In this document: piece by piece, positions 1-5,028 of the stretch | Position numbering within the stretch: position 1 is the stretch's first letter | Layout of the letters: the number at the start of each line of letters is the position of its first letter | Source: Elusimicrobia bacterium RIFCSPHIGHO2_02_FULL_57_9 | Lineage (GTDB): Bacteria; Elusimicrobiota; Elusimicrobia; UBA1565; UBA9628 | Assembly: GCA_001800015.1 (NCBI GenBank) | Contig: MGUO01000077.1 | Coordinates: 17,202 to 22,732 of the forward strand | Direction of reading: 5' to 3' | Length of the DNA stretch: 5,531 nt | Made by a program: the position numbers and the translations under genes | Notes under the pieces: model-generated | The model's input: the letters and a program-made list of their open reading frames with translations, nothing else | What the model was told of the DNA's origin: nothing | Databases searched by the model: none

Positions 1-116
1 TCTAAGGTCGCGGTCTGCGCGGCCCAGGCCAGGGTAACCGGCCCCAAACCGCTTGGCGCGGCCAACAGCGCCGCAAGGAACGTGGCGATGCTCTTCTTAA
101 CAAGATATTTGATCAT
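1..116 (-). CDS. pilQ: Probable type IV pilus secretin PilQ, N-terminal fragment (signal peptide only)
   Basis: A reading frame opens with ATG at 116 on the minus strand and runs off the window at position 1 after 38 codons. The peptide starts MIKYLVKKS, a basic n-region, followed by a hydrophobic, Ala/Leu-rich core and a plausible signal peptidase I site near residues 31-34 (AWAA before Gln). This is a Sec signal peptide, as expected for an exported protein. A GGGGGAA ribosome binding site ends about four bases before the ATG. The gene starts 25 bp after the pilP stop on the same strand. PilQ is the outer-membrane secretin ring through which the pilus passes, and it follows pilP in most pilMNOPQ operons. 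The identity therefore rests on position plus the signal peptide. None of the AMIN, STN or secretin domains lie inside the window, so another exported pilus protein cannot be excluded. Confidence 0.65.
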   Translation of the reverse strand, partial: MIKYLVKKSIATFLAALLAAPSGLGPVTLAWAAQTATL

Positions 117-141
117 GAGATTCCCCCGCTCTTGTAGCCTT

Positions 142-588
142 TCATTCCTTTATTTCCTCACCCAGGCGGTAAGTTTGGACATCTCCGTCCGGCGACATTA
201 AATGCGCTGTTTTCTGCTTCACGTTGATGTACCCGGTAACTCCCGGCAGCGGTTTTTTCTTGTCAAAATAAAGCTTGTCCTTGCGCAAAATAAAGCTCGC
301 ACCGAAGCTGTTGTCCGTAAAGAGCGCGTAGGCCGTTGCGGAATCCTTCATGATTGCCCGCAGGGAGAGATTGTGAATGTTAAAGTCCGTCATGGTGAAC
401 GTCTTGACGGTCTCGCCTCGGCCCCCTCCGGCTGTTTTCATGAAGGGATCCCGCAGTTTGTCGGCGTCATAAATGGACCCGGGGGCCGATGGCGTCGCGG
501 TGGAAATCACCGCCGGATTCTGGGCAAGGCAACGCCCCGGCGCGACCGTCGCCGCCAGTAAAAGCAAAGCGCCTCGCAACATTGTCAT
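142..588 (-). CDS. pilP: Type IV pilus assembly protein PilP (periplasmic connector)
   Basis: PilP links the inner-membrane PilN/PilO pair to the N-terminal domains of the PilQ secretin. The 148-residue product has a signal sequence (residues 1-22), a flexible Ser/Pro/Gly/Thr-rich linker (about 24-62) and a small beta-rich C-terminal domain (about 65-145). The motif Y40...LRDPF (45-49) matches the conserved DPF-containing segment of PilP, which in studied homologues lies in the part that binds PilN/PilO. Many PilP proteins are lipoproteins. Here the only early cysteine (C20) is preceded by Pro-Gly-Arg, which is not a lipobox, whereas CLA before Gln23 fits signal peptidase I. The start at 588 overlaps the pilO stop as ATGA. 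The AAAGGA ribosome binding site abuts that ATG and is better spaced (5 nt) for the second ATG at 582, so the protein may begin at Met3. At 148 residues it is a little short for the family. Confidence 0.88.
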   Translation of the reverse strand: MTMLRGALLLLAATVAPGRCLAQNPAVISTATPSAPGSIYDADKLRDPFMKTAGGGRGETVKTFTMTDFNIHNLSLRAIMKDSATAYALFTDNSFGASFILRKDKLYFDKKKPLPGVTGYINVKQKTAHLMSPDGDVQTYRLGEEIKE

Positions 589-1139
589 CCTTTATATTGA
601 TAAGAAATCAAGGTAAAAGTCACCTGCAACTCGCCGGACTCGTTGGGCGCGCCATAATTGACGTTTTGAACGTTAAAAATTCTTTCCTCCAGCGCCACAG
701 AGGCCAGGAAACGTCCGATATTATGAAAGCTCCCCCGGACTGCGACCGGATAAGCCAGTTCGATAAAAAATTGCTTGTTGGCCTGCGGCCCGGGAGCAAA
801 GCGCAGCAAGGTGACCTGGGATTTATCGGCCAAGGCGCTCACCGTGACTAAAATATCCGGGACCGATTTCTTTTTGGGTAGGCGCCGCTCGGCCTCGCGG
901 GCCTGCTCATCCAGTTGAATAAGCTCCGCCTCCAAACGCGGCAGACGCGCGGCCTGCCGCGTTGCCTTTTCTATCTTCGCCTCTATTTCCTTTATCTTTT
1001 CATTGGCCTCTCCTATTTTCTGCGATGTGGGCAGCCAGAAGTAATTAATGTACATAAAACCGCCGGCAGCCAAAATGACCAGCCCGGCGGCTATGTACTG
1101 CATCTGCTGCTTCGTCAGTTTTAGATTAACCTTGGCCAT
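585..1139 (-). CDS. pilO: Type IV pilus inner-membrane alignment protein PilO
   Basis: PilO is a bitopic inner-membrane protein that dimerises with PilN and, with PilP, forms the periplasmic part of the T4P alignment subcomplex. The 184-residue product shows the expected order: a short cytoplasmic N-terminus, one transmembrane helix (about 15-33), a charged coiled coil (about 41-86) and a ferredoxin-like C-terminal domain (about 95-182). Family-typical features include LPKKK at 87-91 followed by VPDILVTVSALA, then an FFIELAYPVAVRGSFHNIGRF-like stretch at 124-144, where the conserved G-S-[FY]-H segment precedes the dimerisation helix. The start codon overlaps the pilN stop by one base (TAATG). 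No convincing ribosome binding site precedes it, so translation probably depends on ribosomes finishing pilN. The stop overlaps the pilP ATG. Length is close to that of other PilO proteins, which are about 180-210 residues. Confidence 0.93.
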   Translation of the reverse strand: MAKVNLKLTKQQMQYIAAGLVILAAGGFMYINYFWLPTSQKIGEANEKIKEIEAKIEKATRQAARLPRLEAELIQLDEQAREAERRLPKKKSVPDILVTVSALADKSQVTLLRFAPGPQANKQFFIELAYPVAVRGSFHNIGRFLASVALEERIFNVQNVNYGAPNESGELQVTFTLISYQYKG

Positions 1140-1699
1140 TAAAGTGTCGGCGTATAAACCGTGGTCAAAGTGAAGCTATAGGAACGCTCCGCGCCTTCGG
1201 CAGTGGTCACCGCGCCGAGTTCGATGAGGCTGAACTTGCCCGATTGCTCCATGTTTTTGACCCAGGAGGCGATATCCTCGTTGCTGCGCGATTCCGCGGT
1301 CATATTCAACTTAAGGGGTCCGGCCGTGCTGCCGCCGCCCGCCGTGTTCAAATTTGTGATTCGCACGCCCAGCGGCACGCTGCGCACGAAATCGGACATG
1401 AAATAGGGATATACGGGCCGGCTTTTAAGCAAATCATTCATCACATTAAGACGCGCCCGCACCGCCGCGGCGGTTCTTTCCAATTCCTCGACCTTGGCCA
1501 CGACAATTTCAAGTTTTTTAAGCCGGGCGTGGTTTTCCCCCAGCGTTGACTCCAGGTTTTTAAGCGTGGCCCAACGGCCCAGCGACAGAAGAATGACGAC
1601 GGCGGCCAGGAACACGGCTACGGCCGCGGCTTGGATATTCTGCTGCCTCTGTTGGGCCTTGGCTAAAATCTCCGACGGGACCAAGTTGATCTTGATCAT
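1139..1699 (-). CDS. pilN: Type IV pilus inner-membrane alignment protein PilN
   Basis: PilN binds PilM in the cytoplasm through a short N-terminal peptide and pairs with PilO in the periplasm. The 186-residue product starts MIKINLVPSE. The IN(L)xP motif at 4-8 is the conserved PilM-docking segment. One transmembrane helix follows (about 22-41), then a coiled coil (about 46-85) and a ferredoxin-like periplasmic domain (about 98-180) containing VRSVPLGVRITNLN and a DIASWVKNME helix. The frame can be extended two codons to a TTG at 1705, but the ATG at 1699 is preferred. That ATG places the motif at the expected distance from the N-terminus, has AAGGA six bases upstream inside the end of pilM, and forms a classic ATGA overlap with the pilM stop. 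The stop overlaps the pilO start as TAATG. A Gly/Ser/Thr-rich loop (119-127) interrupts the periplasmic domain. Confidence 0.93.
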   Translation of the reverse strand: MIKINLVPSEILAKAQQRQQNIQAAAVAVFLAAVVILLSLGRWATLKNLESTLGENHARLKKLEIVVAKVEELERTAAAVRARLNVMNDLLKSRPVYPYFMSDFVRSVPLGVRITNLNTAGGGSTAGPLKLNMTAESRSNEDIASWVKNMEQSGKFSLIELGAVTTAEGAERSYSFTLTTVYTPTL

Positions 1700-2856
1700 A
1701 GCCAATCCTTGTTGCGCCTTAAGGCCAGGCCCACGGCAACGCCGAAGGCGGGCGCCAGCTCCAGGGGCAGCGCCGGAGGCAGCTCCTTGAAAATGGCCAG
1801 GGGATCCAAAACTCCGACCGGAACTTTAAGCTCGGTCGATAAATGTTTTGAAAGATTCTTTAGGCGCGCCGAACCTCCCATAAGAACTATGCGGCCTATG
1901 GAACGCTCCGGGCCTTGCGAAAGATAGAAGTCCACCGAGCGGTGAACCTCGCCGACCAAATCCTTGATGACCGCGGTCACGGCCTGAGAAACTCCAAGCT
2001 CCTCGCGCAGGCCTTCCCGAAGGGCCTTCTCCTTTTCCGCCGCATCCACGATAATGCCGTGAGCTTTTTTAAGCTCCTCGGCCTTGGCGAAATCCACCCC
2101 AAGCGCCTTGGTTATGGATTTGGTCAGGGTGTTGCCCGAAATAAAAATATCGCGGACCACGCGCGTAACTCCGCTTTCCAAAATGGAAAGATTGGTCACC
2201 AAGTGGCCCATGTTCAGATAAAGGGTCGCTCCCGCTTCCATTTTAGCGTCGCGAATTTTCTCGAAGACATTTTCCAGGGCGAAAGAGTCAACATCGATGA
2301 TGGTGGGGTTAAGCCCCACGCCCTGCAGGATTTCCAGACGCGAAGCGACCAAATCCTTCTTGGCGGCGACCAGCACGGTTTCCATCTTTTTTTGCCCTTC
2401 CTCGATGATTTCATTGAGGATATGGAAAGCGAGCTGGACCTCGTTGATGTCGAAGGGAATAAAAGGCTCGGCCTCGGTCATCAGGGTCGCCGAAAGCTCG
2501 GCCTTGGTGAGCCGTGGAAATTTAACGTAGCGCACGATCACCGAGTTGCCGGAGAGGGCCGTGGCCGCTTCCTTGATCTTGACGCCCTTTTCGATCATAA
2601 ACGCCCGCAGAGAGTTTATGGTCTGCATTTTTCGCTCGTCCGGAGAGGCCTCGGGCTTGAGATTCAACGGCAGGTAGCCCCAAGCTTTCAGCGTAATGTT
2701 GCCGCCTTCCTGCTTAAGCAAAATGATTTTAACGGCATAGCTGCCGATATCCACGGCCAAAACATCCTGGGGCCCCAAAAACAGGGAGCTCAAGGCCTTG
2801 GCCTTCTTAAGCGCCACGGCGCACTTTTCTTTAACCGCGTCCAGTTTCTCGGACAT
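1696..2856 (-). CDS. pilM: Type IV pilus assembly ATPase-fold protein PilM (FtsA/actin-like)
   Basis: PilM is a cytoplasmic actin/FtsA-fold protein that binds nucleotide and the N-terminal peptide of PilN, connecting the alignment complex to the motor side of the machine. In this 386-residue product the phosphate-1 motif is AVDIGSYAVK (34-43). IVRYVKFPRL (107-116) and an EAEPFIPFDINEVQLAFHIL stretch (128-147) are typical PilM core and 1C-domain segments. The second phosphate region is YLNMGHLVTNLSIL (213-226), RDIFISGNTLT is at 235-245, and the adenosine-motif MGGSARLKNL is at 326-335. Two positions are unusual: Asn215 stands where the family normally has Asp (DIGA), and Ser240 replaces the first Gly of a GGN-like motif. 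A lysine-rich, helix-like extension of about 30 residues precedes the core; PilM usually starts nearer this motif. The ATG at 2856 has only a weak GGG ten bases upstream. It is the first gene of the operon and follows a terminator-like leader. Confidence 0.93.
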   Translation of the reverse strand: MSEKLDAVKEKCAVALKKAKALSSLFLGPQDVLAVDIGSYAVKIILLKQEGGNITLKAWGYLPLNLKPEASPDERKMQTINSLRAFMIEKGVKIKEAATALSGNSVIVRYVKFPRLTKAELSATLMTEAEPFIPFDINEVQLAFHILNEIIEEGQKKMETVLVAAKKDLVASRLEILQGVGLNPTIIDVDSFALENVFEKIRDAKMEAGATLYLNMGHLVTNLSILESGVTRVVRDIFISGNTLTKSITKALGVDFAKAEELKKAHGIIVDAAEKEKALREGLREELGVSQAVTAVIKDLVGEVHRSVDFYLSQGPERSIGRIVLMGGSARLKNLSKHLSTELKVPVGVLDPLAIFKELPPALPLELAPAFGVAVGLALRRNKDWL

Positions 2857-2858
2857 TA

Positions 2859-2871
2859 ATTATAAGCCCAT
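2859..2871 (-). other. Weak pilM translation-initiation region with a minimal ORF and a TATAAT match
   Basis: Right after the T-tract on the minus strand there is an ATG at 2871 followed by GGC TTA TAA, a three-codon minimal frame that stops three bases before the pilM ATG. The same bases hold a perfect TATAAT (2864-2859). It is too close to the start codon to make a normal pilM transcript, because initiation would fall inside codon 1 or 2, and no TTGACA-like box lies 16-18 bp upstream. The only Shine-Dalgarno-like bases are GGG at 2869-2867. I report this because it defines how poorly pilM initiation is supported. Whether the mini-ORF is translated is unknown. Confidence 0.25.
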
Positions 2872-2916
2872 AAAAAAACGCCGATGCCCCCCGCTCTCCT
2901 GGGGGCCAACTCGGCG
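2872..2916 (-). terminator. Strong intrinsic-terminator hairpin in the pilM leader (possible attenuator)
   Basis: Read on the minus strand, CGCCGA (2916-2911) pairs with TCGGCG (2884-2879). Inside it, GCCCCC (2906-2901) pairs with GGGGGC (2891-2886), closing a nine-base loop that contains AGGAG. The two stems are separated by a 1x4 internal loop. Seven consecutive T residues (2878-2872) follow the outer stem directly. A GC-rich stem followed at once by a U-tract is the classic Rho-independent form, and only the minus strand has the U-tract on the correct side. No minus-strand gene ends here: the gene at higher coordinates is divergent. The structure therefore lies between the predicted pilM promoter and the pilM start codon, as an attenuator would. 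It could instead end a short leader RNA or block antisense read-through into pilM. Confidence 0.8.
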
Positions 2917-2930
2917 CGTTGTCAAAAGAA

Positions 2931-2959
2931 TTAATAACAGGATTCACCTGGTTTGTCAA
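2931..2959 (-). promoter_or_regulatory. Predicted sigma70-type promoter for the pilMNOPQ operon
   Basis: On the minus strand a perfect -35 box TTGACA (2959-2954) is followed by a 17-bp spacer and a -10 box TATTAA (2936-2931, four of six consensus bases). Transcription would begin near 2925-2923, a few bases before the terminator-like hairpin and about 68 bases before the pilM ATG. It points toward pilM, and no better-placed promoter is visible between the hairpin and the gene. The assignment assumes a standard housekeeping sigma factor. Confidence 0.55.
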
Positions 2960-2981
2960 GGTCTTTCTAATTAAGTGAAAT
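2953..2981 (+). promoter_or_regulatory. Weak candidate promoter for the divergent YfhO-like gene
   Basis: On the plus strand TTGTCA (2953-2958, five of six consensus bases) is followed by a 17-bp spacer and TGAAAT (2976-2981, four of six). It would start transcription about 25 bases before the 3013 start codon. Its -35 box coincides with the -35 box of the predicted pilM promoter on the other strand, so the two promoters would compete if both are real. The -10 match is poor and this is a tentative call. Confidence 0.25.
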
Positions 2982-3012
2982 ACTCTGGAAACATCAAAAA
3001 TACCGGAAACTC

Positions 3013-4920
3013 ATGACAAACAAAGATCTTTGGCCGCTTGCTTTTTTACTCAGCCTGATCTTTGCCCAATTGTCCCCCGTATTGCTCACCGCCAATATCT
3101 ATTTTTGGGGGGACATGACTTATTATTTTCATGGCTGGCGCGTGTTGATGACCGACATGCTGCAACGCGGTCAATTCCCTTCCTGGAACCCCTATAATTA
3201 CATGGGGGCCCCCTTTCACGGCGCTTTCCATCCCGGCACCCTCGCTCCCAGCACGATTCCCTTTTACGGGTGGACCTTCCCTCTGGCTTATAAGGTGCAG
3301 CTGCTGGGGCATCATCTTTTATGCGCCTTCTTCGGCTATTTGTGCGCGCGCCGCTTGGGCCGCTTCCCGGCCGTTTTGGCCGCCGCGCTTTTCTCGCTCA
3401 ACGGCTTCATGATTGGCGGCGTTGAAACCCCTAGTTGGACCGCGACCATTAATTGGTGGCCGGCGCTATTGCTGTTCTCCGGCCGGCCTTTGCCGCTCGG
3501 CTTGGCCTTGGCCGCGTCATTGGCGGCAGGCCATCCGCCGTTGTGGGCCGGAATGGTCGGAGCCACGATAGTCCTGTTTTTTCTGTGGAAACGCCCCCAT
3601 CAATTTTTTCTGTCCTGGGCCGCCGCCTTGGCCCTCGCCCTGGGGCTTTGCGCCGGCATGCTTATCCCCGGATTGGAAATGATTTCCCGCTCGACCCGCC
3701 GGCTGGGAATAGCCATCGAGGAACGCACCGCGGTCTCGCTAAAATCCGCCGAACTGCCGGGTTTTATAAGTCCAGCCCTCATCAGAGAATTTGAATCGGG
3801 GCGAAAATATCCGATGGGAAAAACCTATTACATCGGCCTTGGCGCCGCGCTGCTCGCTCTCTTGGGTTTTCGCTCGCTTAAACGCCGGCTAGCTCTTGGC
3901 TTGGGTCTTTATTTGGCCGCTTCGCTGCTGCTGCTTTTGGGAAATGAAAACCCTATTTCCCGGTTTATTTGGACGACATGCCCGCCGCTGCATTATCTGC
4001 GCTCCCCGGCGCATTACGCCTTTTTGCCGCTGGCGGCTCTGATCCTTCCCGCCGCCCTGGCTTTGCGCGGGAAAAAATGGGCTCCTTGGGCCTGCCTGCT
4101 TTGCGGCCTGGAGCTCTTATTTTACGGCCGTGGTTTATTGCCGACCGTGCCTCAGCGCTATTTCTCAGATGCCGGCCCCTTGGTCGAGCGTTTGCAAACG
4201 GAGCCGGCTAGGCATCGCTATGCCGCCTCGCCTTTGGCGGCCCGGCTTTTGCAAGGCAGCGGCAACACGCGGCAAGAACAATATTTTGACCTCAAGCATC
4301 GCCTTTACGGGGCAGGCAACATTCCCTATCACCTCTGCGCCGCCACCGGTCTGGGGGAGCCCCTGCTCCTGGCCGGGCCTTTTTCCGTCATGGATTTTTT
4401 GTTCCAGCTGCCGGGAGCAGATAAGGCGATGCCTTATCTGCCCTGGATCGACGCTAAATATTTGCTGACCAAAGACCCGCCGTCAGGCCTTAAGTCTGAA
4501 AAAAATTTATGGTATTTAACCGCAGTCTCAAGCCCCGCTCGCGCCTGGTTTATCCCCGACCGAGAAGCGCCTTACTTGCAACAAAATTTTGCCCAAATCA
4601 CACGGATACAAAACGCCCGCCCCCTGGCCTATCAGCATCTGCGCGAAGACCGTTTCAACGTAAGAGGCGAGGTCCCAAGCCCAGGCTGGATTTTTGTTTC
4701 CGATGCTTTTTATCCGGGTTGGCGAGCCTATCGAGGAAGCCGACCCCAAGAAATTCGCCCCGCCTTTGGCGCCTTTATGGCCGTTTACGCCCCGGCGGGG
4801 CCGATTCAATTGGATTTTCTTTACCAACCGCTGTCGATCATGATCGGAATTTGGATATCCTTGGCCTGTTTCCTCGGCCTGGCCGCGTTCGCCGGCTCAA
4901 AATTAAGGGAAATAACCTAG
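3013..4920 (+). CDS. YfhO-family polytopic membrane protein, probable GT-C-type glycosyltransferase
   Basis: The 635-residue product has about eleven or twelve hydrophobic helices: one at 7-27, about ten between 88 and 371, and one at 604-625. A soluble extracytoplasmic domain (about 375-600) lies before the last helix. YfhO-family features are visible: FWGDMTYYFHGWR (31-43) with Asp34 in the first outer loop, where GT-C enzymes carry an acidic catalytic residue; FPSWNPYNYMGAPF (55-68); LRSPAHY (329-335); and a C-terminal SPGWIFVSDAFYPGWRAY-like segment (556-573) followed by VYAPAG...DFLYQP. Some Firmicute YfhO proteins take part in glycosylating teichoic acids using lipid-linked sugars. Substrates in diderms are largely unknown. 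The ATG at 3013 has a modest GGAA five bases upstream. It is divergent from the pil operon, so a role in pilin or surface-polymer glycosylation is possible but unproven. At 635 residues it is shorter than many YfhO proteins. Confidence 0.82.
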   Translation: MTNKDLWPLAFLLSLIFAQLSPVLLTANIYFWGDMTYYFHGWRVLMTDMLQRGQFPSWNPYNYMGAPFHGAFHPGTLAPSTIPFYGWTFPLAYKVQLLGHHLLCAFFGYLCARRLGRFPAVLAAALFSLNGFMIGGVETPSWTATINWWPALLLFSGRPLPLGLALAASLAAGHPPLWAGMVGATIVLFFLWKRPHQFFLSWAAALALALGLCAGMLIPGLEMISRSTRRLGIAIEERTAVSLKSAELPGFISPALIREFESGRKYPMGKTYYIGLGAALLALLGFRSLKRRLALGLGLYLAASLLLLLGNENPISRFIWTTCPPLHYLRSPAHYAFLPLAALILPAALALRGKKWAPWACLLCGLELLFYGRGLLPTVPQRYFSDAGPLVERLQTEPARHRYAASPLAARLLQGSGNTRQEQYFDLKHRLYGAGNIPYHLCAATGLGEPLLLAGPFSVMDFLFQLPGADKAMPYLPWIDAKYLLTKDPPSGLKSEKNLWYLTAVSSPARAWFIPDREAPYLQQNFAQITRIQNARPLAYQHLREDRFNVRGEVPSPGWIFVSDAFYPGWRAYRGSRPQEIRPAFGAFMAVYAPAGPIQLDFLYQPLSIMIGIWISLACFLGLAAFAGSKLREIT

Positions 4921-4935
4921 GATCAAAAGTCCTAG
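4917..4935 (+). repeat. Small inverted repeat over the stop codon of the YfhO-like gene
   Basis: CTAGGA (4917-4922) and TCCTAG (4930-4935) form a perfect six-base-pair stem with a seven-base loop that includes AAAA. The stem contains the TAG stop codon. No T-tract follows on either strand, so it is not a convincing Rho-independent terminator. I found no better terminator in the 108-bp gap, so transcription may continue into the next gene. Confidence 0.3.
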
Positions 4936-4950
4936 CCCGGAAATAGGCCT

Positions 4951-4981
4951 AAAGACACGCCTCTCCTGGGTCCAAAGACAC
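4951..4981. repeat. Direct repeat AAAGACAC, two copies in the intergenic gap
   Basis: The octamer AAAGACAC occurs at 4951-4958 and 4974-4981, with start points 23 bp apart and related flanks (GCCT and GTCC before each). This is about two helical turns, so a dimeric DNA-binding protein is conceivable. Two short copies are also compatible with chance or the edge of a degraded repeat. It lies in the non-coding stretch before the gene at 5029. Confidence 0.3.
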
Positions 4982-5016
4982 CTTTCAGATCCGCGGGATT
5001 CCGGTAAGATTTTAGT

Positions 5017-5022
5017 GGAGGA
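5017..5022 (+). promoter_or_regulatory. Strong ribosome binding site of the secreted-protein gene
   Basis: GGAGGA ends six bases before the ATG at 5029, near-ideal complementarity and spacing. It is by far the best Shine-Dalgarno sequence in the window. It is the main reason for choosing the plus-strand frame at 5029 over the overlapping minus-strand open frames in the same stretch. Confidence 0.8.
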
Positions 5023-5028
5023 CAAAAA

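Noticed and set aside
1915..2859. A 314-codon plus-strand open frame opposite pilM
   Set aside because: It lies wholly antisense to pilM, whose product has clear actin-fold motifs. The translated frame is rich in His, Arg and Gln with no recognisable domain, a typical shadow of a GC-rich gene.
2859..2864. Perfect TATAAT as the pilM -10 box
   Set aside because: It ends two bases before the start codon, which would place the transcript start inside pilM codon 1 or 2, and it lacks a -35 box at normal spacing.
2857..3012. c-di-GMP or other known riboswitch ahead of pilM
   Set aside because: Only about 68 bases lie between the predicted transcript start and the ATG, nearly all taken up by the hairpin and T-tract. 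There is no room for an aptamer and no consensus core is visible.
3204..3213. GGGGGCCCCC palindrome in the YfhO-like gene
   Set aside because: It encodes the conserved Met-Gly-Ala-Pro-Phe segment and is explained by codon use. There is no sign of a regulatory site.
4509..4946. Plus-strand open frame of 145 codons inside the end of the YfhO-like gene
   Set aside because: It is out of frame with the YfhO-like protein, whose conserved C-terminal motifs (FYPGWRA, DFLYQP) occupy the same bases. Composition is Arg/Pro-rich.
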